From: Panulirus ornatus
Taxonomy: Eukaryota > Arthropoda > Malacostraca > Decapoda > Palinuridae
Direction: 5' to 3'
Assembly (NCBI RefSeq): GCF_036320965.1
Contig: NC_092276.1
Coordinates: 11,950,683-12,014,682 of the forward strand
DNA: 64,000 nt
The translations under genes were made by a program, and so were the position numbers. Shown piece after piece: positions 1 through 12,789 of this stretch. Below the pieces are notes generated by a model. That model was given only the letters and a program-made list of their open reading frames with translations, searched no databases and was not told the origin of the DNA. The first letter of the stretch is position 1, and each line of letters begins with the position of its first letter.

Positions 1-2372
1 CCCCTCCCCCACCCTATGATTCACTTCCGCTTCCATGGTTCCATCCGCTGCCAGATCCACTCCCAGATGTCTAAAACACTTTACTTCCTCCAGATTTTCT
101 TCATTCAAACTTACCTCCCAATTGACTTGACCCTCAACCCTACTGTACCTAATAACCTTGCTCTTAATCACATTTACTCTTAACTTTCTTCTTTCACACA
201 CTTTGCCAAACTCAGTCACCAGCTTCTGCAGTTTCTCACATGAGCCACATCACATCAGCAACCAGCGTTGTATCATCAGCGAACAACAACTGACTCACTT
301 CCCAAGCTCTCTCATCCACAACAGACTTCATACTTGCCCCTCTTTGCAAAACTCTTGCATTCACCTCCCTAACAACCCCATCCATAAACAAATCAAACAA
401 CCATGGAGACATCACACACCCCTGCCGCAAACCTACATTCAATGAGAACCAATCACTTTCCTCTCTTCCTACACGTACATATGCATTACATCCTCGATAA
501 AAACATTTCACTGCTTCGAACAACTTGCCTCCCACACCATATATTCTTAATACCTTCCACAGGACATCTCTACCAACTCTATCATATGCCTTCTCCAGAT
601 CCATAAATGCTACATACAAATCCATTTGCTTCTCTAAGTATTTCTCACATACATTCTTCTAAGCAAACACCTGATCCACACATCCTCTACCACTTCTGAA
701 ACCACACTGCTCTTCCCAATCTGATGCTCTGTACATGGCTTCACCCTCTCAATCAATACCCTCCCATATAATTTACCAGGAATACTCAACAAAGTTATAC
801 TTCTGTAATTTGAGCATTCACTCTTATCCCCTTTGCCTTTGTACAATGGCACTATGCACGCATTCCGCCAATCCTCAGGCACCTCACCATGAGTCATACA
901 TATATTAAATAACCTTACCAACCAGTCAACAATACAGTCACCTCTTTTTTAATAAATTCCACTGCAATACCATCCAAACCTGCTGCCTTGCCGGCTCTCA
1001 TCTTCCGCAAAGCTTTTACTACCTCCTCTCTGTTTACCAAATCATTTTCCCTAACCCTCTCACTTTGCAGACCACCTCGACCAAAACACCCTATATCTGC
1101 CACTCTATCATCAAACACATTCAACAAACCTTCAAAATACTCACTCCATCTTCTTCTCACATCACGACTACTTGTTATCACCTCCCCAATAGCCACCTTC
1201 ACTTAAGTTCCCATTTGCTCCCTTGTCTTACGCACTTTATTTACCTCCTTCCAGAACATCTTTTTATTCTCCCTAAAATCTAATGATACTCTCTCACCCC
1301 AACTCTCATTTGCACTCTTTTTCACCTCTTGCACGTTTCTATTGACCTCCTGTCTCTTTCTTTTATACATCTCCCACTGAATTGCATTTTTTCCCTGCAA
1401 ATATCGTCCAAATGCCTCTCTCTTCTCTTTCACTAATAATCTTTCTTCTTCATCCCACCACTCACTACCCTTTCTAATCAACTCACCTCCCACTCTTCTC
1501 ATGCCACAAGCATCTTTTGCGCTATCCATCACTGATTCCCTAAATACATCCCATTCCTCCCCCACTCCCCTTACTTCCATTGTTCTCACCTTTTTCCATT
1601 CTGTACTCAGTCTCTCCTGGTACTTCCTCACACAAGTCTCCTTCCCAAGCTCACTTACTCTCACCACCCTCTTCACCCCAACATTCACTCTTCTTTTCTG
1701 AAAACCCATACAAATCTTCACCTTAGCCTCCACAAGATAATGATCAGACATCCCTCCAGTTGCACCTCTCAGCACATTAACATCCAAAATTCTCTCTTTC
1801 GCGCGCCTGTCAATTAACACGTAATCCAATAACGCTCTCTGGCCATCTCTCATACTTACATACGTATACATATGTATATATCGCTTTTTAAACCAGGTAT
1901 TCCCAATCACCAGTCCTTTTTCAGCACATAAATCTACAAGCTCTTCACCATTTCCATTTACAACACTGAACACCCCATGTATACCAATTATTCCCTCAAC
2001 TGCCACATTACTCACCTTTGCATTCAAATCACCCATCACTATAACCCGGTCTCGTGCATCAAAACCAGTAACACACTCATTCAGCTGCTCCCAAAACACT
2101 TGCCTCTCATGATCTTTCTTCTCATGCCCAGGTGCATATGCACCAATAATCACCCATCTCTCTCCATCAACTTTCATTTTTACCCATATTAATCGAGAAT
2201 TTACTTTCTTACATTTTATCACATACTCCCACAACTCCTGTTTCAGGAGTACTGCTACTCCTTCCCTTGCTCTTGTCCTCTCACTAACCCCTGACTTTAC
2301 TCCCAAGACATTCCCAAACCACTCTTCCCCTTTACCCTTGAGCTTCGTTTCACTCAGAGCCAAAACATCCAT
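1..2372 (-). mobile_element. RTE-like LINE copy A (5'-truncated, leaves window on the left)
   Basis: This is a minus-strand copy of the dominant RTE-like family. The frame 2372-1203 (389 codons) covers most of the APE-type endonuclease: it has LSETK near its start, GDLNAKV in the middle, LLDYVLIDRR and a final SDHYLVEAKV, followed by the basic linker. A stop ends that frame near 1203. The rest continues in other frames (1202-915, 921-634, 625-236) with reverse transcriptase blocks YVAFMDLEKAYDRV, LRQGCVMSPWLF and FADDT. The copy lacks the 5' head and about 45 N-terminal residues; it stops at an AT-rich junction next to the 3' end of copy B. At position 1 the sequence is still inside the C-terminal RT region, so the 3' end lies outside. 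It is a dead copy. Confidence 0.93.
1203..2372 (-). pseudogene. APE-type endonuclease portion of RTE copy A
   Basis: The longest open frame in copy A encodes the nicking endonuclease of a non-LTR retrotransposon, which cuts target DNA to prime reverse transcription. Visible signatures in order are LSETK (catalytic Glu), WVIIGAYAPG, VIVMGDLNAKV (Asp/Asn pair), LLDYVLIDRR and GGMSDHYLVEA (catalytic Asp-His). After about residue 215 a lysine- and arginine-rich linker leads toward the RT. The first Met used by the frame is an internal residue of the family protein (NLDVLAL), so it is not a real start. The ending stop lies where the family reads on into the RT, so this is a truncated relic, not a free endonuclease gene. 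Confidence 0.85.
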
Positions 2373-2811
2373 ATATCATATTTATGTATTTGGCTTTGTC
2401 GTTGTTTCCCGCGTTAGCGAGGTAGCGAAAGGAAAGAAACGGAAAAATCGCCCAACCCACCCACATACACATGTATATACATATACCTCCACACACGCAA
2501 ATGTACATGCTTATACATTTCAACGTATACGTATATATACACACTCAGACATATACATATATACACATGTACCTAATTCATACTGTCTGCCTTTATTTAT
2601 TTTCATCCACCCTCTTCCGCACAACTCTATCCATAGCCCATGCTTCTCAACCATATAGTATTGTTGGAACCACTATGCCTTGAAATATACCCATTTTTGC
2701 TTTCCGAGATAATGTTTTCGACTTCCGCACATTCTTCAAGGGTCCCAGAATTTTCGCCCCCCCCAATACCCTATGATTCACTTCCGCTTCCATGGTTCCT
2801 TCCGCTGCCAA

Positions 2812-3231
2812 ATGCACTCCCAGATATCTAAAACACTTCACTTCCTCCAGTTTTTCTACATTCAAACCTACCTCCCAGTTGACTTCTCCCTCAACCCTAC
2901 TGTACCTAATAACCTTGCTCTTATTCATATTTGCTCCCAGCTTTTTTCTTTCACACACTTTACCAAACTCAGTCACCAGCTTCTGCAGTTTCTAACCTGA
3001 ATCAGCCACCAGCACTGTGTAATCCATTCCAAGATATCTAAAACAATTCACTTTCTCCAGCTTTTCTACATTCAAACCTACCTCCCAAATGACTTCTCCC
3101 TCAACCCTACTGTACCTAATAATCTCGCTCTTATTCATATTTACCCTCAGCATTCTTGTTTCACACTATTTATCAAACATTGTCACCAGCTTCTGCAGTT
3201 TCTTACCTGAATCAGCCACCAGCACTGTTTC
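2812..3231 (-). repeat. Tandem duplication (period 210 bp) inside RTE copy B
   Basis: The segment beginning at agatatctaaaacacttc (about 2820) recurs 210 bases later. For example, ccagcttctgcagtttct starts at 2976 and again at 3186. The two units have diverged by scattered substitutions, so the duplication is not recent. It repeats part of the RT thumb coding region on the minus strand. Confidence 0.8.
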
Positions 3232-4976
3232 ATCAGCGAGCAACAAGTGACTCACTTCCCAAGCTCTCTCACCCACAACAGACTGTATACTTTGCACTCT
3301 TTCCAAAACTCTTGCATTCACCTCCCTAACAACCCCATCTATAAGCAAATTTAACATCCATGGAGACATCCTCGATAAAAACTTTTCACTGCTTCTAACA
3401 ACTTGTCTCCCACACTATATAGTCTTAATACCTTCCACAGAGCATCTCTGCCAACTCTGTTATATGCCTTCTCCAGATCCATAAATGCTACATACAAATC
3501 CATTTGCTTTTTTAAGTATTTCTCACATACATTTTTCAAAGCAAACACCTGATCCACACATCCTCAACTACTTCTGAAACCACACTGGTGTTCCCCAATC
3601 TGATGCTCTCTACATTCATTCACCCTCTCAATCAATACAATACCTTATAATTTCTCATGAATACTCAACAAACTTATACCTCTGCAATTTGAGCACTCAA
3701 TTTTATCCCCTTTGCCTTTGTACGATGGCTCTATGCAAGCATTCTGCCAGTCCTCAGGCACCTCACCATGAGTCATGCATACATTAAATAACCTTACCAG
3801 CCAATCAACAATACAGTCACCGCCTTGTTTAATGAATTCCTCTGCAATACCATCCTTCCCCTGCCTTGCCGGCTTTCATCTTCCGCAAAGCTTTTGCTAC
3901 CTATTCTCTGTTTACCAAATCATTCTTCCTAACCCTCTGACTTTGCACACCACCTCGACCAAAACACCCTATATCTGACACTCTATCATCAAACATTCAA
4001 GAAACCTTCAAAATACTCACTCCATCTCCTTCTCACATCACCATTACTTGTTATCACCTTCCCATTAGCCCCCTTCACTGATGTTCCCATTTGTTCCCTT
4101 GTCTTACGCACTTTATTTACCTCCTTCCAAAAGATCTTTTTATTCTTCCTAAAATTTAATGATACTTTCTCACCCCAACTCTTATTTGCCCTCTTTATCA
4201 CCTCTCGCCCCTTTCTCTTTACCTCCTGCCTCTTTCTTTTATACATATCTCAGTCATTTGCGATATTTCCCTGCAAAAATCGTCCTAATGCCTTTCTCTT
4301 CTCCTTCACTAATACTCTTACTTCTTCATCCCACCACTAATTAGCCCACCTCCCAAGCTTCTAACGCCACAAGCATCTTTTGTGCAAGCCATGACTGCTT
4401 CACTAAATACATCCCATTCCTCCCCCATCCCTTTACGTCTTTATTCTCACCTTTTTCCATTCTGTACTGAGTCTCTCCTGGTACTTCCTCACACAAGTCT
4501 CCTTCCCAAGCTCACTCGTAACTTTAACATACTCTCTTCTTTTCTGAGAATCCCTGCAAACCTTCACCTTCGCCTCCACAATATAATGAGCAGACATCCC
4601 TCCAGTTGCACCTCTCAGCACATTAACAGCCAAAAGTCTCTCTCTCGCGGTCCTATCAATTAACATGTAATTCAGTAACTCTCTTTTGCCATCTCTCCTA
4701 CTTACATACGTATACTTATGCATATCTCTCTTTTTAAACCAGGTGTCCCCAATCACCAGTCCTTTTTCAGTACATAAATCTACAAGCTTTTCACCATTTC
4801 CATTTACAACACTGAACACCCCATGCACACCAATTATTCTCAACTGCCACATTACTCACCTTTCCATTCAAATCACCCATCACTATAACCCGGTCTCGTG
4901 CATCAAAACTACTAACATACTCTCTCAGCTGCTCCCAAAACACTTGCCTTTCATGATCTTTCTTCTCATGCGCAGG

Positions 4977-5064
4977 TGCATATGCACCAATAATCGGTGA
5001 TTATTGGTGATTATTGGTGCACCAATAATCGGTGATTATTGGTGCATATGCACCAATAATCACC
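4977..5064. repeat. Nested palindromic expansion of the VIIGAYAP codons
   Basis: Sister copies have a single gcatatgcaccaataatcacc here, coding on the minus strand for the conserved VIIGAYAP stretch. Copy B instead contains alternating direct and inverted copies of caccaataatc and gattattggtg, together about 60 extra bases. It looks like fold-back or template-switch synthesis seeded by the natural near-palindrome gcatatgc. Confidence 0.8.
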
Positions 5065-5543
5065 GATCTCTCTCCATCAACTTTCAATTTTACCAATATC
5101 AATCTAGACTTTACTTTTTACACTCTATCACATACTCACGCCACTCCCGTTTCAGGATTATTGCCACTCCTTCCCTTGCTCTTTTCCTCTCACTAATCCC
5201 TGACTTTACTCTCAGGACATTCCCAAACCACTCTTCCCCTTTACCCTTGAGCTTCGTTTTACTCAGAACCAAAACATCCAGGTTCCTTTCCTCAAAAATC
5301 TAACTATCTCTCCTTTTTTCTCATCTTCGTTACATCCACACACATTTAGACACCCCAATCTGAGCTTTCAAGGAGGATGAGCACTCCCCGCGTGACTCCT
5401 TCTTCTCTTTCCCCTTTCAGAAAGATAAAATACAAGGAGGGAAGGGTTTTTAGCCCCCCGCTCCCGTCCCCTTTAGTCGCCTTCTACGACATATGAGAAA
5501 TGCGTGGGAAATGTTCTTTCTCCCCTATCCCCTGGGATAGGCG

Positions 5544-5646
5544 AGAAAGATGGAATAATTGAGTGAAAAAGATTCTTAGTGATCCTGGCCTGAATATGCA
5601 GGAGGGTGAAAGGCGTGCAAGGAAGAGAATGAATTAAAACGATATG
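5544..5646 (+). mobile_element. RTE-like LINE copy Q, left fragment (C-terminal coding tail)
   Basis: About 100 bases on the plus strand match the end of the RTE frame: GVKKIL-like, then LNMQEGERRAR and a degraded MNWNDV-like ending. It stops where a Penelope-like fragment begins. The 3' UTR of the same family in the same orientation resumes at about 6284, so the two pieces are probably one copy split by the Penelope-like insertion, with some loss between them. Confidence 0.75.
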
Positions 5647-6283
5647 TATATATTCCTTGAAGTACACGGGGAAAATGAAACACGATAAGTTCCTAAGTGC
5701 ACTTTCGTGTAATAATCACATCATCAGAGGAGACACAAGAGAGACAGAAAAGTCAGGTGATATACAACGAAGAGACGTAGCTAGGACGCCATTTGGTAAA
5801 CATGTGATTGTCCAAGACAGCCAACGAGCGTATCATAAACTTATCATGTCGACAATAAGGTGAATTGTTTAAAATGTTATCAACAATAAAGTTATCCAAT
5901 TTGCATAGACCTTCATTAATATCAGATTTATAATTTTTTGTGTATTTAATTATTGAAGATTCAATGATATTTTTCGTGCTACTAGAGTTAGAATTAATAA
6001 CTGAGATGGCGTTTCTGCAGTCAGTATAATAATCATAGATTTTAACGTGATTAAACAAGTTGTTTGATTCTTGTTCTTTTCTTATACTATATCTATGCTG
6101 CTCAAGTCTAACATAAAGATCTTTACGAGTCTTCCCAACATAAAACCTATCACAATTTCTACATGACAGTTTATAGATGTATCCAGGAGAATTTTCTGGT
6201 GCGTTTCTGATTAAGATGTTCTTTAGAGTATTACTTCTGCTGAAGGCAACATTTATATTATAGGATTAAATCAACATGGGAAG
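5647..6283 (-). mobile_element. Penelope-like element fragment PLE1 (GIY-YIG end)
   Basis: The 3' part of a Penelope-like element lies on the minus strand. The coding part is a GIY-YIG endonuclease domain followed by a noncoding end with the motif acggggaaaatgaaac at about 5667. The 3' end abuts a short TA tract, as does PLE2. The RT domain is missing: the element is cut at about 6283, just upstream of the NTLKNILIR block. Sequence and order match PLE2 at 8729-10500 closely, so both belong to one family. The flanks are two pieces of a plus-strand RTE copy. Confidence 0.88.
5753..6245 (-). pseudogene. GIY-YIG endonuclease domain of PLE1
   Basis: Reading minus from about 6242, an uninterrupted frame gives NTLKNILIR, then the GIY-YIG core GYIYKLSCRNCDRFYVGKT followed by LYVRLEQH, and later NIIESSIIKY, which supplies the expected Glu. 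The two Cys of CRNC sit between the GIY-like (YIY) and YIG-like (YVG) parts, a known feature of endonucleases in Penelope-like elements. The enzyme would nick target DNA for integration. The first ATG of the frame (6058) is internal. The N-terminal RT is absent, so this is a fragment although the domain itself reads open to a stop near 5753. Confidence 0.85.
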
Positions 6284-6570
6284 CGCTACGTCGCACACAT
6301 GCGGGGGAAGGGGGTTGTCATTTCATGTGTGGCGGGGTAGCGACGGGAATGAATAGGGGCAGACAGTATGAATTATGTTCATGTGTATATATGTACATGT
6401 TTGTGTGTGTATATATATGTATACACTGAGATGTATAGGTATGTATATGTGCGTGTGTGGACGTGTCTGTATATACATGTGCATGTGTGCGGGTTGGGCC
6501 ATTCTTTCGTCTGTTTCTTTGCGTTACCTCGCTAACGCGGGAGACAGCGACAACGTAGAATAATAAACAA

Positions 6571-6574
<4 letters not shown>
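6284..6574 (+). mobile_element. RTE-like LINE copy Q, right fragment (long-type 3' UTR)
   Basis: This plus-strand 3' UTR resembles those of copies F and M: a GGCAGACAGTATGAATT block, a TG/TA-rich middle, gggttgggccattc, the conserved end cgttacctcgctaacgcggg and gacagcgacaa, then an A-rich tail running into (TA)n. It belongs to the long 3' UTR subfamily. It is probably the downstream half of the copy whose coding tail lies at 5544-5646. Confidence 0.8.

Positions 6575-6664
<90 letters not shown>
6575..6664. repeat. (TA)n tract between RTE 3' end and derivative S1
   Basis: About 90 bases of pure TA repeat follow the A-rich tail of RTE copy Q and run directly into the 5' head of S1. Its position fits an element tail that expanded or served as the next insertion site. 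Confidence 0.95.
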
Positions 6665-6667
<3 letters not shown>

Positions 6668-6901
6668 CCCAAGGGATAGGGGAGAAAGAATACTGCCCAA
6701 GTATTCCCTGCGTCCCGTAGAAGGCGACTAAAAGGGAAGGGAGCGGGGGGCTGGAAATCTTCCCCTCTCTTTTTTTTTTCTTTTTCCAAAAGAAAGAAAA
6801 GAGAAAGGGGGCCAGGTGAGGATATTCCCTCAAAGGCTCAGTCCTCTGTTCCTAACGCTACCTCGCTAATGCAGGGTATGTCGAATAGTATGAAAAAAAA
6901 G

Positions 6902-6903
<2 letters not shown>
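6665..6903 (+). mobile_element. Short non-autonomous RTE derivative S1
   Basis: This unit of about 240 bp has no coding potential. Its 5' half matches the LINE 5' head (tatccc..gggatagggg, hairpin GAATAC/GTATTC at 6678-6683 and 6691-6696, gtagaaggcgac, gcggggggctgg). Its middle is private (gggggccaggtgagg, ccctcaaaggctcagtcctc). Its last ~35 bases resemble the LINE 3' end (gctacctcgct, then a tcgaatagtatg-like end and A-rich tail). It ends in poly-A followed by (TA)n. It must rely on a partner for movement; the RTE LINE is the obvious candidate. Confidence 0.85.
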
Positions 6904-6970
<67 letters not shown>

Positions 6971-6993
6971 GGGAGACAGCGACAAAGCATATA

Positions 6994-7068
<75 letters not shown>
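6904..7068. repeat. (TA)n tracts with a 20-bp RTE tail remnant inside
   Basis: Two TA tracts (6904-6968 and 6990-7068) flank gggagacagcgacaaagcat, which is the terminal motif of an RTE 3' end on the plus strand. The left tract is the tail of S1. The right tract ends in poly-T that begins the minus-strand copy C. Three element tails therefore converge here. Confidence 0.9.
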
Positions 7069-7084
<16 letters not shown>

Positions 7085-8640
7085 GCTTTTTTTTTTTTGC
7101 TTTGACGCTGTCTCCCGCGTTTGCGAGGTAGCGCAAGGAAACAGACGAAAGAAATGGCCCAACCCACCCCCATACACATGCCTTGATTCAATCCACTGAC
7201 AGCACGTCAACCCCGGTATACCACATCGCTCCAATTCACTCTATTCTTTGCCCTCCTTACACCCTCCTGCATGTTCAGGCCCCGATCACACAAAACCTTT
7301 TTCACTCCATCTTTCCACCTACAATTTGGTCTCCCTCTTCTCCTCGTTCCCTCCACCTCCGACACATATATCCTCTTGGTCAATCTTTCCTCACTCATTC
7401 TCTCCATGTGACCAAACCATTTCAAAACACCCTCTTCTGCTCTCTCAACCACGCTCTTTTTATTTCCACACATCTCTCTTACCCTTACGTTACTTACTCG
7501 ATCAAACCACCTCACACCACACATTGTCCTCAAACATCTCATTTCCAGCACATCCATCCTCCTGCGCACAACTCTATCCATAGCCCACGCCTCGCAACCA
7601 TACAACATTGTTGGAACCACTATTCCTTCAAACATACCCATTTTTGCTTTCCGAGATACTGTTCTCGACTTCCACACATTCTTCAAGGCTCCCAGAATTT
7701 TCGCCCCCTCCCCCACCCTATGATCCACTTCCGCTTCCATGGTTCCATCCGCTGACAGATCCACTCCCAGATATCTAAAACACTTCACTTCCTCCAGTTT
7801 TTTTCCATTCAAACTCACCTCCCAATTGACTTGACCCTCAACCCTACTGTACCTAATAACCTTGCTCTTATTCACATTTACTCTTAACTTTCTTCTTCAC
7901 ACACTTTACCAAACTCAGTCACCAGCTTCTGCAGTTTCTCACATGAATCAGCCACCAGCGCTGTATCATCAGCGAACAACAACTGACTCACTTCCCAAGC
8001 TCTCTCATCCCCAACAGACTTCATACTTGCCCCTCTTTCCAGAACTCTTGCATTCACCTCCCTAACAACCCCATCCATAAACAAATTAAACAACCATGGA
8101 GACATCAAACACCCCTGCCGCAAACCTACATTCACTGAGAACCAGTCACTTTCCTCTCCTCCTACACGTACACATGCCTTACATCCTCGATAAAAACTTT
8201 TCACTGCTACTAACAACTTGCCTCCCACACCATATATTCTTAATACCTTCCACAGAGCATCTCTATCAACTCTATCATATGCCTTCTCCAGATCCATAAA
8301 TGCCACATACAAATCCATTTGCTTTTCTAAGTATTTCTCACATACATTCTTCAAAGCAAACACCTGATCCACACATCCTCTACCACTTCTGAAACCACAC
8401 TGCTCTTCCCCAATCTGATGCTCTGTACATGCCTTCACCCTCTCAATCAATACCCTCCCATATAATTTGCCAGGAATACTCAACAAACTTATACCTCTGT
8501 AATTTGAGCACTAACTCTTATCCCCTTTGCCTTTGTACAATGGCACTATGCACGCATTCCGCCAATCCTCAGGCACCTCACCATGAGTCATACACACATT
8601 AAATAACCTTACCAACCAGTCAACAATACAGTCACCCCCT

Positions 8641-8646
<6 letters not shown>
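7069..8646 (-). mobile_element. RTE-like LINE copy C (5'-truncated, RT nearly open)
   Basis: This minus-strand copy begins at its 3' tail (poly-T on the plus strand, then gctgtctcccgcgtttgcg) and is cut at 8646, inside the codons for [13 protein letters not shown], where a (TA)n tract takes over. Two long frames carry nearly all of the RT: 8486-7884 ([53 protein letters not shown]) and 7875-7207 (RYLGVDLSADGTMEAEV, WAMDRVVRRRMDVLEM, KWFGHMERMSEERLTKRI, GRPNCRWKDGVKK). One frameshift near 7880 separates them. The endonuclease is absent. It has the short-type 3' UTR. Among truncated copies this is one of the least damaged. Confidence 0.93.
7207..8486 (-). pseudogene. Reverse transcriptase of RTE copy C (one frameshift)
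   Basis: The enzyme would copy LINE RNA into DNA at a nicked target. Block A is YVAFMDLEKAYDRVD, block B LRQGCLMSPWLFNLF and the catalytic block C LLFADDTALV, followed by the thumb and a conserved Arg/Trp-rich tail (RRRMDVLEM, GHMERM, WKDGVKK) typical of RTE proteins. The frame changes near 7880, where sister copies read [17 protein letters not shown]. There is no start codon of its own, because upstream coding is replaced by (TA)n. Function is not expected. Confidence 0.85.
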
Positions 8647-8716
<70 letters not shown>

Positions 8717-8729
8717 ATATATATATATT
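8647..8729. repeat. (TA)n tract at the junction of RTE copy C and PLE2
   Basis: The TA repeat with a tgtg interruption begins exactly where copy C is truncated (after ttttttaata) and ends at the PLE2 terminal motif attccttccagtac. Confidence 0.95.
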
Positions 8730-10500
8730 CCTTCCAGTACAGGGGGAAAATGAAACGCGATAAGTTCCCAAGTTTCGTGTAAGAATGACATCATCAGCGG
8801 AGATACAAGAGAAACAGAACAGTCAGTTGGTATACAACGAAGAGACGTAGCTAGGACGCCATTTGGTAATCATGTGATTGTCCAAGGTAGACAACGATCG
8901 TATCATAAACTTATCATGTGGACAAGAAGGTGAATTGTTTAAAGTGTTATCAACAATAAAGTTATCCAATTTGTATAGACCTTTATTAATATCAAAGTTA
9001 CATTTTTTATGTATTTAATCACTGAAGATTCAATGATATTTTTCGTGCTATTAGAGTCAGAATTGATAACTGACACGGCGTTACTACAGTCAATATCATA
9101 ATCATAGATTTGAACGTAATTAAACAAGGTATTTGATTCTTGTCCTTTTCTTATACTACATCTATGTTGCTCAAGTCTAACATAAAGATCTTTACCAGTC
9201 TTCCCAACATAAAACTTATCACAATTTCTACATGGTAGTTTATAGATGCATCCAGTAGAATTTTCTGGTGCCTTCCTGATTAAGATATTCTTCAGAGTAT
9301 TATTGTTGCTGAAGGTAACATTTACATTAAAGGATTAAAGCAACATGGGAAGCAAAGTAATATTATTATCAGAAAGGAGAACTAGAAGATTGTAGGTGTC
9401 AATGGGAGGTTTCGGCTCAAGTCTATAAAATGATTTCACTGCTAAGTTAAGGGATTTCTCAGTGAAAGGTATAGGGCACTTAAACTTAAATAAAATTGAA
9501 TATATCTTCTCAAACTCATCATCAATAATCTCTGGACTGCAAATACGTAATGCCCTAAGGTACATTGATTAGAATGATGATAATTTAAATCTGTCATGTT
9601 GAGATGAGTAATAATGGACATATGAGCATACATTGGTAGGTTTTCTGTTTATGCTAAACTAAAACTTGCTTCCTTGCCTCTGGATCATGCAATCTAAAAA
9701 TGGCATCATACCATTATTTTCATTTTCTACAGTAAATTTGATGAAAGGTACTAAATTGTTAAGTATGGGGAGAAATGTTTGTAAATTTTCATTTGTTGGC
9801 CAAACTCAATGAACATCATCTACATACTTACACCACATTGCATTAGAAGGTAAGATATCCTTTAGTAATTTTGCTTCCAAAAATTAAATATAAAGATTAC
9901 TTAGTACAGGTGAAAGAGGGTTATCCATTGCTATATCAAATTTATGAGCATGATAATCGCCATTGAATTGAAATTCACAGTCTTTTATACACAATGCTAT
10001 CAGTTCAGTGAAAACAGACTTTGAAACAGGAAAATGAGTATCATCGAAAACATCAAATCAATATTCTAAAAGGTTATCAACTGGAAGTTTTGTGAAAAGT
10101 GAGGAAACATCAAAGCTAACAAATTTGAAATCAAAATCAACATTGATATTGTTAACTTGTATACTAAATCTACATTGTTCATGATATTAGAATTTGATAT
10201 CTTACCCACTAAAGGGCTTGATAAAGAAACTAACCATTTTGACAATCTATATGCGATGGAGGCTGCTGAACTCACTGTAGGTCTTGCTAGAAAATTATGC
10301 TTATGTTTCTAATATGCCCATACATATGGTAATGAAGGGGACAAAGATGACAAACTTTTGATAAGATTACCATTACCTTTCAACAGCAACTTTCGTTCTT
10401 TATTGAAATGGGAGTTAACTGTTTTTCGGAGATTCTCAGTGAGTTTAAGATTCGTCGTGATCATTTTTTGGACGTCTGTTGCTTTAAAACCCACCTAATG
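8729..10500 (-). mobile_element. Penelope-like element PLE2 with RT and GIY-YIG (decayed)
   Basis: A minus-strand Penelope-like element is readable through several frames. From 5' to 3': MGFKATDVQKMI and LPYVWAY (a degraded form of the family's LPYxxGLPKIHK-type block) near 10490-10310; SSAASIAYRLSKWLVSL near 10270; a palm region with FVSFDVSSLFTKLPVDN and KFDIAMDNPLSPVLSN near 10120-9900; the catalytic YVDD at 9815-9826; then the GIY-YIG domain (GCIYKLPCRNCDKFYVGKT, LYVRLEQH) near 9250-9130. The 3' end at about 8730 carries the ggggaaaatgaaacg motif. The 5' end is truncated near 10500. Stops and frameshifts make it inactive. Confidence 0.9.
9335..10494 (-). pseudogene. Reverse transcriptase and connector of PLE2
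   Basis: This is a telomerase-related reverse transcriptase of the Penelope class, read through at least three frames. The catalytic Asp pair is the YVDD at 9815-9826. Downstream, FIKFTVENENNGMMPFLDCMI and PTNVCSYVHYYSSQ lead into the open frame 9565-9335, which joins the RT to the endonuclease. Upstream, the ARPTVSSAASIAYRL-like stretch marks the fingers and palm. In-frame stops occur in several places, for example just after LPYVWAY and before NVCSYVH. Confidence 0.75.
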
Positions 10501-10596
10501 GCGAGTGAGTTAGAGATAAGATGGCCGGAAACTGAAGAATAGAAGCAAACATGGAGCAGGGGAAACAGAAAATTGATGCATGGATTATTGGAACAG

Positions 10597-12780
<2,184 letters not shown>

Positions 12781-12789
12781 ATAAGGATC

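Larger units (their letters stand above)
2391..5543 (-). mobile_element. RTE-like LINE copy B, nearly full length, rearranged
   Basis: This minus-strand copy runs from the 5' head (near 5543, ending with the GGGATAG motif) to the 3' terminal motif (gctgtctcccgcg-like, near 2395). Endonuclease and RT blocks are recognisable in several frames, for example 4852-4433 (GVFSVVNGNGEKLVDL, MSAHY), 3557-3351 (YVAFMDLEKAYNRV) and 2976-2647 (RYLGVHLAAEGTMEAEV). Oddities: the 3' UTR is joined directly to the C-terminal RT tail, with about 300 coding bases missing near 2600; about 210 bp is tandemly duplicated (2812-3231); and an inverted and tandem expansion sits at 4977-5064 in the endonuclease. A GCATTTC/GAACAT version of the head hairpin is visible but imperfect. 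The copy is inactive. Confidence 0.9.

Noticed and set aside
6869..7105. Long open frames of alternating Ile and Tyr in (TA)n tracts, here and at 18088-18675, 19310-19953, 37574-38633 and elsewhere
   Set aside because: TA repeats contain no stop in the atata frames, so these are repeat artefacts; where they join LINE codons (for example 33030-33995) the N-terminal part is not real protein.
7183..7755. Ser/Pro/His-rich plus-strand frames such as 7183-7755, 41452-41955 and 61240-61935
   Set aside because: Antisense shadows of the RTE C-terminal coding region; the opposite strand carries the conserved RT motifs.
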